In this document: positions 1 through 12,055 of the stretch, piece by piece
Layout: each line of letters opens with the position of its first letter
How positions within the stretch are numbered: the stretch's first letter is position 1
Origin: Laguncularia racemosa
Taxonomy: Eukaryota > Streptophyta > Magnoliopsida > Myrtales > Combretaceae
Direction of reading: 5' to 3'
DNA: 64,000 bases
NCBI GenBank assembly: GCA_037954665.1
Contig: JBBMOL010000012.1
Span: 6,882,001 to 6,946,000, forward strand
Translations under genes and position numbers: made by a program
Notes under the pieces: model-generated
The model's input: the letters and a program-made list of their open reading frames with translations, nothing else
What the model was told of the DNA's origin: nothing
The model's database searches: none

Positions 1-2555
1 TTGAGCAGTACTGTATCTTTAAAGGAGAGTTTCCTGCTACTTTCTCTGCACTAATTGTCATAGAATCAATAGGAATCACTTTTAGTGTTTTGTCATCACT
101 TTCTATGGTGACTCTTTTCTTTTACCAAGGTAAAATCTATCACTTTGATTGCGATTGGACTCTTGAGTCAAGGAGAGCATTCTTCTTTCATTTTTAATTA
201 ATTGAAGCGTATAACTTTCATTTAAATTAATTGCACCTATTGCCCATGGTATAAACACAAACTATAATACGAAATAAAAGAAAATGCCCGAATTAAAAAA
301 AAAAATTAATTTATGCACCTGAAAATATTTTTATCTTTCCTTTTCTTTTCTTTTTTTCCAATGACAAACGGAAACAAAAAAAAAAAAAGAAGAAAAAATC
401 CACTTGAAATTTACCCTGTAAATCCCCAATAAAGCCAGTAAAATCCACCAAAGTTCTTTTTTCAAAAAAATAAAATAAAATAAAAGAGCACCATCGACGG
501 ACATAATACCCAAATTTCACGACTACAGATCTCAAGTTTCTACTCAAAAAGATATTAAAAAAAAAAAGGAAACAAAATGAAGAATCAGAAGTTAAACAGT
601 GATGTGTGAAGTGAGGCTCAGATTTGTTGTTAAATCAGACAAAGTGGATGGAACCCCGCCATGGCTGCGATTCATACCGCCACGCCAAGATACGGACAGT
701 TCTCTGTGTCTGAGCTTTTCTTATCCTCTTCTTCGCTTTAACTTCCGACATAAAAATCATCATCGCCTCTTTAATCTTACTTTTCCCGTCTTGTTCTATG
801 CGAAGAAGAAGACATAGTAAACGTTTTCCAGCGAAACACAGGAAATGACCATAACATACATACATATACATACATATCTATCTTTCTCTAGCTATCTCTC
901 TCTCTCTCCCTCTCTGGCCTCAGAGCGAGATTAAAGGCCTCGCAGCCAAACAGAGAGGGGCAACCTAGAAAAGGACGCCATAACCTCTACGTTTGAGCAA
1001 AACCTTCCACGTTCCGATACGATACATATGAAGAATCAAATTGAGAGGTCCAGACCAGACCCAGTACCTTGGGTCGTGTCCTTAATTTTTGTAGTGAGCT
1101 GTTCGGGCTGATTTCCATATTTGACCCTGATAAAGGAGTCCTTGTCTGCTTTTTATGGGATGGGCAGGTTGGTCATTCCAGCCATCAAAATTAATATCAA
1201 ATTACCATTTACTGTCTGTCCCAAACCCATTGCTTGTGTCTATATTAAGTTTTACACTTGAGTTAGTATAAATACTATTCTCAATTTTGAATAGAATATG
1301 TTGAAATCTTTCTTTTTGAAGATATATAAATATAACTAGAAAAAAAGAAAGAAAGAAAGACTATTCATGTTTTAAAAACCTTAAACTATAATCCAATTCA
1401 TTTAATAAATATATTTCGTATTCAAATTAAACATGCTTATGAACTAACAATTTTTAAATAAATCTTATGTTAGTTATATAATTAAACAATAAAATAATTC
1501 ATTCATTTGCTACATCACATCAAGTTATTGAGTCATGGCCCAATTGATGTTAATGTCAATATTCACATTAACCATATCCATTATAAACAACTTAATACAA
1601 ATTGTTGAATAATCTATATTAGAAAAAAGTTATTAATATGGTGCTAAAAATGAAAATAGTTCATCATCCTCTTCATCTTCTTCTAATATTTCTATACCAT
1701 CCAGACTTAATGGGTGTATTGAAAGATTATTCAGATCCAAAAGATACATTTCAATCACATAGATCCAATTTTATATGAAATAAAGGTAAGTGCATTTGCA
1801 TGACATAGATTTGACCAATTTAAACAATAAAATATTTTGAATGTGTAAGGAAATAAGGTCTTATGATATGAATATGTTAAAAGAAAAATGTGCTTAATAT
1901 TATGAAAAGATAAGACTACCTTCTAATATGGATATTAAAGATATAAAACATCACAAAATATAATTTGTTTATTAGAGAAAAAAAAAAAGAGACTTTAAAT
2001 AAAAATATAAATTATGGGCGTATGGGATTCCATAAGTAAATTGAACTCACTATTACAAGCAAAAATATTGAAGCCCTTAAAGTTCTTCGAAACCTTATTG
2101 TTGGAAATATAAAACTACAACAAAAATATAAAATAAGATAACATTATAAGCTACATAAGATCATTATTAAACTTAAGCTAAAACTTAGGCTAAGAACTTA
2201 AAAAAAAAATGTTAACAAACCCTAATCTTAAACATATTAGTGGATTCGTAAATAGTTTGAGTATTAAACTCGAGTTCAGATATATTTATGAACGTATTCG
2301 AACGGGTTTGATCCATTTTATTAATTATATTAAGTTTTTTTTAATACAAACACATTTATAATTGTATTATATATTTGAATTAGCAAGTCGCATCACTAAA
2401 TTACCAACCTTAGAAAAAATGCTACTGAGGTTTGAAATTCAATTAAACTTCTATAGTTATATGTGTGCAATTTGAGTTTACATAAATTCTTCGTACTTTT
2501 ATATTAGCATCAAGCTTCACCAAACTCAATGGTATTACTTTAAATTACAAAACTT
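1..2555. other. AT-rich intergenic DNA, no gene recognised
   Basis: No open frame here looks like a protein. The stretch at about 590-1060 is less AT-rich, has a CT-rich microsatellite near 893-918 and could be the promoter or 5' leader of a gene, but no start or splice pattern supports one. The rest is A/T-rich with short homopolymer runs. Confidence 0.5.
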
Positions 2556-2559
2556 AGAG

Positions 2560-3240
2560 TGAAGGATCTTGACAAGGCACCCCTTCAAAGACGAGCTACC
2601 ACCCATCTAGAACTAAGGTATCTACCACTACACAGCTCACTTTGACCTCTCCCTGTCCATGATCTCCCCTCTTATTGATCTTACTAGGTGAGCTATTCAC
2701 AATCTTGGCCCAAACAACACTGAGAAAGACATCCAAGGAAAACCGACCTCAAACAGCTCGGACTGACCTATCTTCCCACTCTCTAATCTCCCCTAAAGCT
2801 GATCTAGCCACCATCCAACCTACTTACTTAGGATATACCTTTTACTAGCTCAGATAAAGGCTTTGTTTGTCGGCTCAAGTTTTTCTGTTCAATACTGCAT
2901 TACCACATTTCTCTAACATCTGATAGCTACACACACCCCTATTAATGTTCTTTTTACATTTTTACCTTTTTTGTATTGAATTTGGTAGGAATATTTTCAT
3001 GTAATTAAAGGGCTTTTCCCTTTTGGTTTTGTAAACCTAGGGACTTACTATAAATAGTCCTTTTCACATATAGGTTAGATTCATCTATCACATCTTTACT
3101 ATAGTAAATATTTCTGACTTCTTGTGAGTTCTTGTTCCTAAGTTGTTTTACTTTTATCAATCCCTTTAACAAGGATTGTGATGAGAAGAACCGTTAGTGT
3201 TATTGCTTATGCATCACATCAAGTTGCAATACTAGGTCGC
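2560..3240 (+). mobile_element. Probable solo LTR or LTR remnant
   Basis: This block is richer in C than its surroundings. It holds promoter-like and transcript-like signals typical of a plant LTR: a TATA-like ACTATAAATAGTCC near 3050, followed by a pyrimidine-rich leader, and a GTGTACTTGCGAG motif near 3240 resembling the 3' ends of Ty3/gypsy LTRs. No second copy and no target duplication was found, so the borders are approximate. It ends about 100 bp before the LINE insertion site. Confidence 0.35.
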
Positions 3241-3359
3241 GTGTACTTGCGAGTGCATAATATCTTATAAGTAGCTCATGGTTTCCAATTAAAACTCTAC
3301 TTATTTTATTATTTCTGTTATTCATTCATAATATTCTAATGATACTTAGCTCTTAGGCA

Positions 3360-3660
3360 TATCACCTGCTCTATCTACTACTTGGGCTTTATTTGCTATT
3401 CATATACTTCTCCGCATTATCACCAGCGAATGTTGCTTTGGAATTTTTTAACAAATCATGCAAGTAGTGTGCTGGGTCTATGGCTATTGATAGGGGATTT
3501 CAATGAAATTTTATCAACTATGGAAAAATGGGGGAGGTGTAGGAGTTATCCAAGCACGTGCGGATTTATGCCAAATCTGTATGAACTCTTGTGGGATGTG
3601 TGATTTGGGGTTTGCTGGTAAGCGTTTTATCTAGACTAATAGAAGTAAAAAACCTGTATT
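3360..3660 (+). pseudogene. LINE endonuclease domain, C-terminal remnant
   Basis: The frame reads an SPHYHQRMLLWNFL segment followed by LLIGDFNEIL, the conserved GDFN block of exonuclease-endonuclease-phosphatase domains in plant LINE ORF2. The N-terminal half is missing because the element is 5'-truncated. Shortly after, a GKRFI-stop-TNRS stretch looks like the usual F-T-W context with the tryptophan codon changed to TAG. Confidence 0.75.
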
Positions 3661-3689
3661 CCTAATCCAAACTTAAATTGATAGAGCAT

Positions 3690-5340
3690 GGGTGAACAGT
3701 GAATGGAGCAGTCTCTTCCCGTATTCCAAACTAATCCATTTAAACAATCACCATTTAGATCACATTCCTATTTTGTTAAATACATCGCCAAATGACTTCA
3801 TATGTTCCACCCAGTCTCAACCTTTTCGTTTCCAAGATATGTGGTTGGACTACCCTTCCCTTATTCCACCAGCTCGACAATCTTGGATCTATCCCCAGTT
3901 TAATCTATTAAAACATCTTCCAGATTTCCATTCCATGCTTCGTGCATGGAACAAGAATGTCTTTGGAATAATCCAAAAGGATAAAGCAATTATGTGGAAG
4001 TTAAATTGGGCACAGAAACAGTTATCCTTATGCCCTACTCCACAGCTCATTTAACCGTGACCTTTGTCTTCACAAGAATATCAACAACTGCTGTATAGGG
4101 AACACAAATTTTGGGCAGCAAAACTACGTGTTAGATGGTTTGTGGAAGGTGAGCAAAATACCAATTTTTATCATATTACCATTTTAGCACATCGATTAAA
4201 AGCCCGGATCCTTGGATTATTTGACAGCTGCGGAAAGTGGATCCAAGGAAGTGATAATTGGGGGGCAATGATATCAAATCATATTTTCAAGCTATTTACT
4301 AAGCAACAGAAATCATCCAATATAGTAGCCTCATCATGGCCCTCTTGTGGCTCTACATTAACACACAACATTATTGACAGCTTGACTATACAAGTCCTAG
4401 CCCCAGAGGTCTTGTCTGCCTTGAAATCTCTCAGACCCAAGAAGACACCCGGAGTGGATGGTTTACATGCTCTTTTTTTATGTTTGCCGCTGGGATATAG
4501 GTGGACCTTCGGTTGTAGATCTTGTTCATAAAGTTTTTCATACCTGTAAAATCCCTGATGAAATTGATCGGACTCTTCTCGCTCTAATTCCTAAATTTCA
4601 GGGGTCTAACTCATAGGATTTTCAACCGATCAGCCTTTGCACAACTGTGTATAAAATAATCTAAAAAGTTTTGGTGAACAGGCTACTTCCTTTCTTGAAC
4701 GATCTTATTAGCCCAACCTAATCTACTAGCTTTATCTTGTCTCGTTGTGCAGCAGATAATGTAATTTCTTATGCAAGAAATTTTACATTCATGTAAAAGG
4801 AAACGAGGTCACACTAGATGGTTCTTAAACTTAACCTTCAAAATGCATACGACCAACTTGATTGGAGTTTTGTGAGGCTAGTTTTGATGGCCATGAACTT
4901 TTCTATTTCATGGATCCATTTAGTTGTCTCATGTTTATCTAAGGCTTCTTTCTCAACTATTCCAAATGGTAACTGACTACCAAGTTTTCATTCAAGTCGG
5001 GGCATTCACCAAGGAGATCCTATTTCCCTATACCTTTTTATCTACATTATGGAATATTTGAGTCGAGTAATTCAGTATCCAGTTGATCTGAATTTATAAA
5101 AGCTGATCCATTTACAAGGCACTACTTTGAAATTATCTCATAAATTCTTTGCAGACGATCTAATATTAATGGGTGAGACCTCAATGGACAATGCACAGGT
5201 TATTATGGAAGTTATGAATAATTTCTGCCATATTTCTGAGCAAAAAATTAACCTTGTCAAGTCAAGGATTATTTTCTCCCATAATGTTCCACTTGATAAC
5301 CAACATCGTATCTGTGATTTTGTGGGAATTAATTAGACTA
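3690..5340 (+). pseudogene. LINE reverse transcriptase domain, decayed
   Basis: Separate open stretches at 3692-4054, 4064-4531 and 5127-5336, with intervening frames, together give a linker and a LINE reverse transcriptase. Visible motifs are RPKKTPGVDGLHALF (near 4430; the usual KAPGPDG block), LNLQNAYDQLDW (near 4833; motif A, where the first catalytic Asp is Asn), GIHQGDPISLYLF (near 5000; motif B) and FADDLILMG (near 5150; motif C with the catalytic DD intact). Several in-frame TAG, TAA and TGA codons and at least two frameshifts disable it. Confidence 0.85.
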
Positions 5341-5369
5341 CGGAGTTGGGTCATTCTCTTGGATAACCT

Positions 5370-6530
5370 TTGAATGCAGTTGGTAGATTAAGAGCTTCTC
5401 ATATGAATTTCCTCTTAGAAAGATTTCAAGCCAAACTAACCGGGTGGAATGCGAAGCTTCTAAATATGAGTAGACAGTTCTTAATTTCTTCAATCCTTGA
5501 AAGCACTGTAAATTGCTATTTACAAGCCGCATCATTACCAAGGCTTTTCCTGGATAAATTGGAACGAAATGAAAGAGAATTTTTGTTGGGTTCTTCACCT
5601 AATCACCGAACAATTCACTGGGTAAATTGGAACAAGGTAAAACATAGTAAACAGAATAGGGGTTTAGGACTTACTGACCTCAAAATAAGGAATAGAGTCA
5701 TGGTTGCCAAGTTAGCCTGGCAAGTTAAAAGAAGACAGATCCTAGGGGCGAGTTTCATGGACCAAATATATAATTTGCTTCAAGGACCAAATCATGTGCG
5801 TAGCGGAACGTTTCTTGCTAAACAAATTGTGAATGAGTTGCAATCGGTAGAATCTCTTGGCAAACGTCATGTAGGGAATGGGTCCAATATTTCGAATTCC
5901 ATTGGCTTTCCGTTGAATCCAATCATAAAGGAAATGCTGAGTAATTATGGTGAGACAAGTGCAAATCAAAATGGTAGTCCTGATAATGACAACTTGGTAT
6001 GGTCTTTCCACCCTTCTAGTGTTTTCCCTACTAAATTTGCTTACCAATTTCTATCAAATGATTCCAAGACACAACATAGCTGGAATTGGATTTGGAAAAT
6101 TCCTACTTTTCCCTAAAATACAAATGTTCATATAGAGAATGATACGCCATCGACTTCCAATCAAGGATGCTTTAATCAAGTGTGGTATTCCAATCCAAAA
6201 TGTGTGTCCATTTTGCAATTTGTAAGAGGAGTCAATGCTGCATATTTTTCGAGATTGTACTTTTATTGCAAATTTCTAGGTCTCACGCTTTCTTGAAAGA
6301 ATGCCCACATCTTTCTTCACGCAACCCCTTCTATCTTGGAATCAACATAACTATGTTTCCAATCGACAGGAGCATCGTAGTATAAAGCTGCCATGAGCGT
6401 GTTCTTTATATGAAATATATAGTTGTTTCGTAACAAGAAGCTTTTCTCCCCACAACTGGTGTTCTCTCTACACTACACGGACTACGCAATTGAGTGTGCA
6501 TTGGACTTCAGGACATCAACTTGTGTTAGA
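5370..6530 (+). pseudogene. LINE post-RT region and zf-RVT domain
   Basis: An open frame of 248 codons (5370-6116) covers the segment after the reverse transcriptase palm, including HWVNWNKVKHSKQNRGLGL, a block conserved in plant LINE ORF2 proteins. It continues into a zf-RVT region with WNWIWKIP near 6090 and, across a frameshift, RLPIKDALIKCGI and CPFCNL near 6150-6230. After about 6,290 the reading frame breaks. A weak FRNKKLF stretch near 6430 may be the usual HRN block before RNase H. Confidence 0.8.
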
Positions 6531-7960
6531 GCACCGAATTCTTCATCTCGTAGTAGCAACTCTTTTGCTATCGCTCAATTTTGTTGTCCCTTTAATGGTA
6601 ATATGATATCTATCGAACCCTCTATCTTAAGACCGTCTAGGTAAGTACACTTATCGACCCTATAATATAGCAAGTATTGACATCGAGTGTTGATTCCACG
6701 GATATTACTAATATTGGTAATAATCCTTTTTCCTATTATCCAATTACCAAAATTAATTGTCAAACTAATTATAAAAATTAATAAAGCTATAGCTAAAGAT
6801 AAACAAATAAACTAAAGTAATACTGGAATGCAAATTAAGACATAACCAACAATGATAGTAGTAGGTACTTGGATATTGAATTCCCCTATAATCGCCTATG
6901 TAATTGATTAATTTCAATTTCATTATTGTATTTTTGAGCTATGAGAATTCTTAAATTAAATTGATATTTTTCTCGAGATTATTAATTTCTAACTTTAGGT
7001 TGATTAATTGAAATCTCTTTTTAATTAAAACCCCTAGAATTAAATTACTTATTCTATGAATTCTACTATCAAGTTTGACCATAATTTGAAAGATTTATTT
7101 TGTCCTATATCTAAGATTGTGCGCAATTTCTTTTAATTATGCATATCTATTCACACATAAGATTTTTCCGATCTCTATGCATAAAATCAAATAATTGAAT
7201 CAACACTATAAATATTAATTCAAAGAAAATAAAAGAACACATAATTGGATCTCAAAAAGACAATAAATCCATTGAATAAATAATAATCTTTCATATAGTT
7301 CTCCTAGGGTTCATTAAATCTGAATATATAATGAAATTTTGCTATACTCATTGTGTTCATGAAATCAAAATAACTAGAAGAACAAATCATAATGGTAAAA
7401 ATCCCTTTTATCTTGCTCTTTTGATTGATAGAATTTCTCTTAGTTTGCCTTCTTAAGCCCTATAACCTTCTCTTGTACGAATAGGAAAGTCTTTTTTTTT
7501 TATGTTTGGCCTTGAAATCCTTTTATATCTTCAATTTTTTTCGCAATTAAATATGCATAACGCAACCCCTAATACGAGCATGTACTTCCTTATGTACATG
7601 TATGCCCTTGAATCTTTTAATAATGTATTTCTAAGAAGAACGTGAGTCCAACATGGCCTTAACATGATTGTGTACTTCTATACAAGTACCAAACATGGAC
7701 ATGCATTTTAAGAATTATTTTACAAGATGTGCATGGCACTCACATGGGCGTGATGTTAATTGTGTTCTTTTATTCGTTTTTTCTTCATTCGAACTCCAAA
7801 TCACTCGAAATTTTTCCCTTTTAGTCTATGTATCATCTTTTAAAGGCCTAAAATCAAAATATGAACTAAATAAATGCCACATTTAATAAGAAATACTCAT
7901 AAAATCAGGCACGGCAATATAAAAATTTAATTAATAATAAGTGTAATTAAACACTTATCA
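6530..7960 (-). mobile_element. LTR retrotransposon remnant or solo LTR nested in the LINE
   Basis: LINE sequence stops near 6,530 and resumes just after 7,960. Between them, read on the - strand, is a TG-starting sequence (TGATAAGTGTTTAATTACAC at the 7,960 end) with a TATAAAAGG box near 7,530 and, near 6,640-6,700, a GATAAGTGTACTTACC motif like the 3' ends of Ty3/gypsy LTRs. These suggest an LTR of about 1.3-1.4 kb. I could not find a matching target duplication at the 6.5-kb end, so the inner border is uncertain and some internal sequence may be included. Confidence 0.45.
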
Positions 7961-7964
7961 TCAT

Positions 7965-8370
7965 ACCACTCTATTTACTAATGGCTCCTACGGTTGGGGT
8001 TCAACAAGAGCCGATATTGGGGGAATTGTGTTACTTCCCGTTGGATCCATTCTTATGGGATTTGTTAATACTTCCCCTCTAGAAGCTGAATTTAGGGTCA
8101 CTACTACAAAAGTTCAACTAGTGAAATCTTTTTCTTTTACAAGTTTATGTTTTTTTATTGTCATGGAGTTCTAAACATTTTATCAAATATGTCTTTGGAT
8201 GATAAGTTTCTCCATGATGTGATCATCATTTGCAAGGAAAGGCTAAAACAATTTGAGAAATGGACCTTCGTTTTACATACAGGGACAATTGTTGTATTGT
8301 TGATGCTATCGCTAAAGCTGGATCTAATTTTTGCTTTTCTTGTTTTTCAATAAAATCCCGTCTATAGGGT
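7965..8370 (+). pseudogene. LINE RNase H domain remnant
   Basis: The translation around 7,975-8,110 reads FTNGSYGWGSTRADIGGIVL and then SPLEAEFR, matching the plant LINE RNase H pattern (DGS...AGIGGV...AE). A second block from about 8,165, in another frame, reads NILSNMSLDDKFLHDVI, and it ends near 8,290-8,330 with NCCIVDAIAKAGSNF, the usual N-x-V-A-D-A-L-A-K-x-G tail. The expected aspartates are partly lost and two frameshifts separate the blocks. Confidence 0.75.
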
Positions 8371-8493
8371 TACTTGATGATAACATTTTTGGACTCTTTT
8401 TGGGATTAGATGTATTAGACCTAGGTTAAGGGTTCTTTTGCTGTATTGCCTTTTCTTTAATCTAGTGGTTTTACCACAAAAAAAAAAAAAAAT

Positions 8494-10369
8494 ATGATAC
8501 TTTTTGAAAGTATAGTAACACGTATTAAAATAGTAAGATTAAAGACATATGTTAGGTATGTATCTAAAAATTGAGAACTATTGTTCTAGACCATAATTAA
8601 GTCAACTAAAATAACCTAAACTCACATTTTAATTTATTTATTTATGATATTACTAATCATTTAATTAATATTACTTATAAGGAATATTTCTATAATTTAC
8701 CCTAAGTTTTAAAATTCTAAGACTCACTTGTTATTTTCTTCTCTTCTTATTTTCCCTTCCTCCCATAAAACAACTACATTTTCTTCCTCTTATTCAAACC
8801 CTCCTGTTCTTTTCTCTCCCAACCCATCACAAGTCCAAGAAAAAGAATCAAAGTAAGGGTGTTTTGGACACAAATTCTCCTTCTTCCATGCGTTTTACAC
8901 ATTCCGATCCGGGTAATTGGGACAAATTTATCATTTGGGGCATCCTTGAGTGGAGTCATTTCTTTGAGTACAAAGGTAAATTATATATATCACCATTTAA
9001 TTAAATAATAATTTATTTAGTTAAAAAAGGGCAATTTGCAAACAATTCTTATTATTAAACTAATAATTCAATGCCACTATTTGTAATTAGAAAGGTAAGA
9101 AATCTCCATAAAATGATAAGTGGAGATTTAAAAGTATTTGTTAGTTTAATAAATAGTGGAGATTTAAAAGTATGGCTAAAAGTTTATGATTTATACATAT
9201 ATGATAGACATTAAAAATGTTTAAAGAGTATAAAGTCTAATAGGGAATGTATTGGCTTAATAATAATAGAAATATTATTATTTCTATGTTGACATGGTGC
9301 TGATGCTTCGAAAGTCGGACATCCCTTGGGCAGAGGGCCCCCTCACCCCACCCCCCAAGTTAGTGACTGTCTCTGTCTGAAATCTCATTTCCACTTTTGC
9401 TGTATCTTTTAATTGAAAAATGTTTTATGGACACACTTATTAAATCCTCTAAAAATAAAACATCTCTTCTCCTATATTTAACATTTTCATGTTCCGAAGA
9501 ATGCTGTCCCCCAATCCTGTCAATTCAATGGGTCATATAGTGGAATAATAATGCTGCAGCTCATCACTCATTACTGAATTTCGCTCCAATTATGTATTAG
9601 TTTCAATTTAAAAAAAAAAGAAAAAAGAAAAAATTCATTCAAATATCTGAAGGTTCAAGCAAAGTCAAAACTTGCATCAATAATGTTAAAGTGTTTAAAA
9701 GAATTCGATGTTTTGTATTTGTATTTTTTTTAAGTGATGTAGTTATTGAATAGTTATATAAAATAAAAGAAAATAAAAATGGAGAGAAATATTTAAAGTA
9801 ATCATATAAATACATCCATCCGCACATTCTTGAAAAAGAAGAAGAAGAAGATGGCAAGCTGTATTTTTCAACAACCCTATATGTAATTAATGTACTCAAT
9901 TTTTATTACCATTTTCAGCATAGGTGACATGGGTGCAAGCATCACCGGTTTATCATAAATCAAATAAGAAATAAATTACCAAAAAACGTTAAAGATTAAT
10001 ATCTTTTAAGGAAAAGTATTTTAAAAAATATAACTTATGTTTTGACATTTTTGTAAAATTATAATCTCAATTTTCTCTTTGACAACACATATACTATGTT
10101 TTATTATGACAATTTTTTTTTTTTACATCATCTCTCACTATTCAATAATTTCATCTTATACTATAAATCTATAAAAATTATTATAAAATAATACTGTAAA
10201 TTTGTACAATATCACAATATCTGAAATTGATTGTGCAGAAAAAAATTATATCAACAATTTATATTATAAATGCAATTCCTCAGTTCCTCGCTTCATTATT
10301 CAGATATCTCTATTTCTTTTTTCATTCCTCTTCTTCCTCCCTGGTTTACACTTTCTGTTTTCTTAATTT
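8494..10369. other. AT-rich intergenic DNA
   Basis: No gene is recognisable. There is a short imperfect tandem repeat of GTGGAGATTTAAAAGTAT near 9,120 and 9,165, and an unusual C-rich tract near 9,330-9,356 in otherwise AT-rich DNA. The small open frames here have no recognisable content. Confidence 0.5.
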
Positions 10370-10559
10370 ATATTTTTTTGCGGGTTTAACTTGTACTTCA
10401 ACCAGAATTGGAATATCAACAAGAGATATTCCCAATTTCTTTAGTGGAAAATTTTGATTAGGTTATATTTCAATATGTTTTATCCATAAAAATATTAATT
10501 TTTTTCTATTATGTTACTTTTCGTCAATCCACATAAAATTAAATGTAATTCTTCATAGT

Positions 10560-11395
10560 TTACTGTTTTATTAAAATAGCCGTAGCTATTATTAATTAAT
10601 CATTAATTAGTCGTTAATATGTGATTAATTACTCATTAGAAAATTAATTAATAAAAAAATTTGTTTTTATGTTAAATGAAATATCTTAGGTTATTGTTTT
10701 AAAAATTTTCATGAATGTAATTATGTTTTTAATTAATTATTAATTTATCATTAATTAGTTGTTAATATGTGATTAATTAATCATTAGAAAATTAATTAGT
10801 AAAAAAATTTGTTTTTATTGTTAATGAAATATCCTAGGTTATTGTTGTAAAAATTATCATAAATGTAATTATGTTGTTAATTAACCATTAAAAAATTAAT
10901 TAGTAAATTTTTTTTATTGTAAATGAAATATCCTGGGTTATTGTTGTAAAAAGTGTTATAAATGTAATTATGTTGTCAATTAATCGCTAATTTGTCATTA
11001 ATTAATTATTAATATGTGATTAATTAATTGTTAGAAAATTAATTAGTGAAAAATTTTATTTTTATCGTAAATGACATATCCCGGGTTATTGTTGTAAAAA
11101 TTGTCATAGATGTAATTATGTTGTTAATTAATCATTAATTAGCTATTAATATGTGATTAATTAACCGTTAAAAAATTAATTAGTACAAAATTTCATTTTT
11201 ATTGTAAATGAAATATCCTAAGTTATTGTTGTAAAAATTATCGTAAATGTAATTATATTCTTAATTAATCGTTAATTTGTCATTAACTAGTTGTTAATAT
11301 GTGATTAATTAATTGTTAGAAATTTAATTAGTAAAAAATTTCATTTTTATTGTAAACGAAATATCCTAGGTTAATTATTATAACTATCATAAAAT
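10560..11395 (+). repeat. AT-rich satellite-like array, about 148-bp period (copy 1)
   Basis: The marker GGTTATTGTTGTAAAAA recurs with spacings of 148, 99, 148, 137 and 148 bp (marker TTATTG near 10,691, 10,839, 10,938, 11,086, 11,223 and 11,371). The 99 and 137 spacings are internal deletions. Each unit is built from ATTAATTA-type blocks (GTTAATTAATCATTAATTAG and similar) plus a TTTCATTTTTATTGTAAATG segment. Confidence 0.85.
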
Positions 11396-11444
11396 TATTT
11401 TGATATTAATGCTAACATTATTTTTGTTTTTTTGTGCATAATAA

Positions 11445-12050
11445 ATGGAGCATGAACCCTTCGATACTTCAACTTTGAAGCGGCAAGAAAGACATTGATC
11501 ACAAGTCGTTTAAGACGGATAGGTAAACCGCATTTAACTTGTTGATTACTTTATATTCCATTGCCAGTAATACAACATTTAACTTCCTAAATTTTAGGAT
11601 CAATTATGGCTCATCATTCAATGGTGCGAGTTATCACTTCGCTACAACAAGAACATCATTCCCACCGATCCTCAAATTGAGTCATTCCTATAGTTAGTAG
11701 GATTCCAAAGTGTGAGCCACCTGCCATTTATACGACTAGATTGACACATGATAACTGCCCTAGTCAAGCACTAAAGGCTAAAAATGTACACATTTCACAT
11801 ACCGACTAAGGAGTTCACTATTACCCTGTAGGATATTGAGGTCCAGTTAGGGCTCCCAATTAACAGTTAGGCAGTTACAAAGAATATTTGCCTAGATTGG
11901 GATGCAGTATGTGAGAGATTATTCGAGGCGAAGTTAGTCTAACAATAAGGGAAGTTGCATTAACATGATGTGCCTTCGTGATATGTACTGGATCCTTCCA
12001 ACTTACATCGATAGAGAACAAGTTCAACACCATACATGTGCATATATATT
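11445..12050 (+). pseudogene. Plant mobile domain (PMD) gene, 5' half, duplicated
   Basis: An ATG at 11,445 opens EPFDTSTLKRQERH. This is followed by an apparent intron (GTAAACCGC to TTTTAG, about 11,523-11,597) and then by a degraded reading LVGFQSVSHLPFIRLD, LKMYTFHIPTKEFTITL and DIEVQLGLPIN. The pattern matches the core of PMD proteins (MAIN/MAIL type and the related transposon proteins: ETHTFHLPxGExTITLxDVxxLLGL). Stops sit where Gln or Trp codons are expected, for example TAG before DIEVQ and before AVTK. The copy is truncated at the duplication junction. Confidence 0.75.
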
Positions 12051-12055
12051 AGAAT

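Larger units (their letters stand above)
3348..8493 (+). mobile_element. 5'-truncated L1-type LINE, interrupted
   Basis: The element carries, in order, remnants of the C-terminal part of an endonuclease, a reverse transcriptase, a zf-RVT zinc-binding region and an RNase H domain, and ends in a run of about 16 A (8477-8492). The 9-bp sequence ATGATACTT occurs just before it (3339-3347) and just after the poly-A (8494-8502), which fits a target-site duplication. The 5' end lies inside the endonuclease domain, as expected for an incompletely reverse-transcribed insertion. An LTR fragment splits the 3' part between roughly 6.53 and 7.96 kb. Frameshifts and stops in every domain make it non-functional. 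Confidence 0.85.
10370..12050 (+). repeat. Tandem duplication, copy 1 (about 1.68 kb)
   Basis: This unit starts with TTTGCGGGTTTAACTTGTAC and ends with CATATATATT. It is repeated directly at 12,056-13,745 at an offset of 1,685-1,695 bp, with high similarity along its length. Each copy contains a leader, an AT-rich array of about 148-bp repeats, and the 5' part of a PMD gene. Copy 1 is cut off at the junction; the 3' half of the gene follows copy 2 only. Confidence 0.9.

Noticed and set aside
311..871. Overlapping frames of 60-78 codons on both strands near the left end
   Set aside because: They follow A/T homopolymers and pyrimidine-rich DNA and contain no family motif. Having frames on both strands of the same DNA is expected by chance.
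9320..9360. C-rich tract as a G-quadruplex or promoter
   Set aside because: There is only one such tract, with no neighbouring gene to regulate, so there is too little support.
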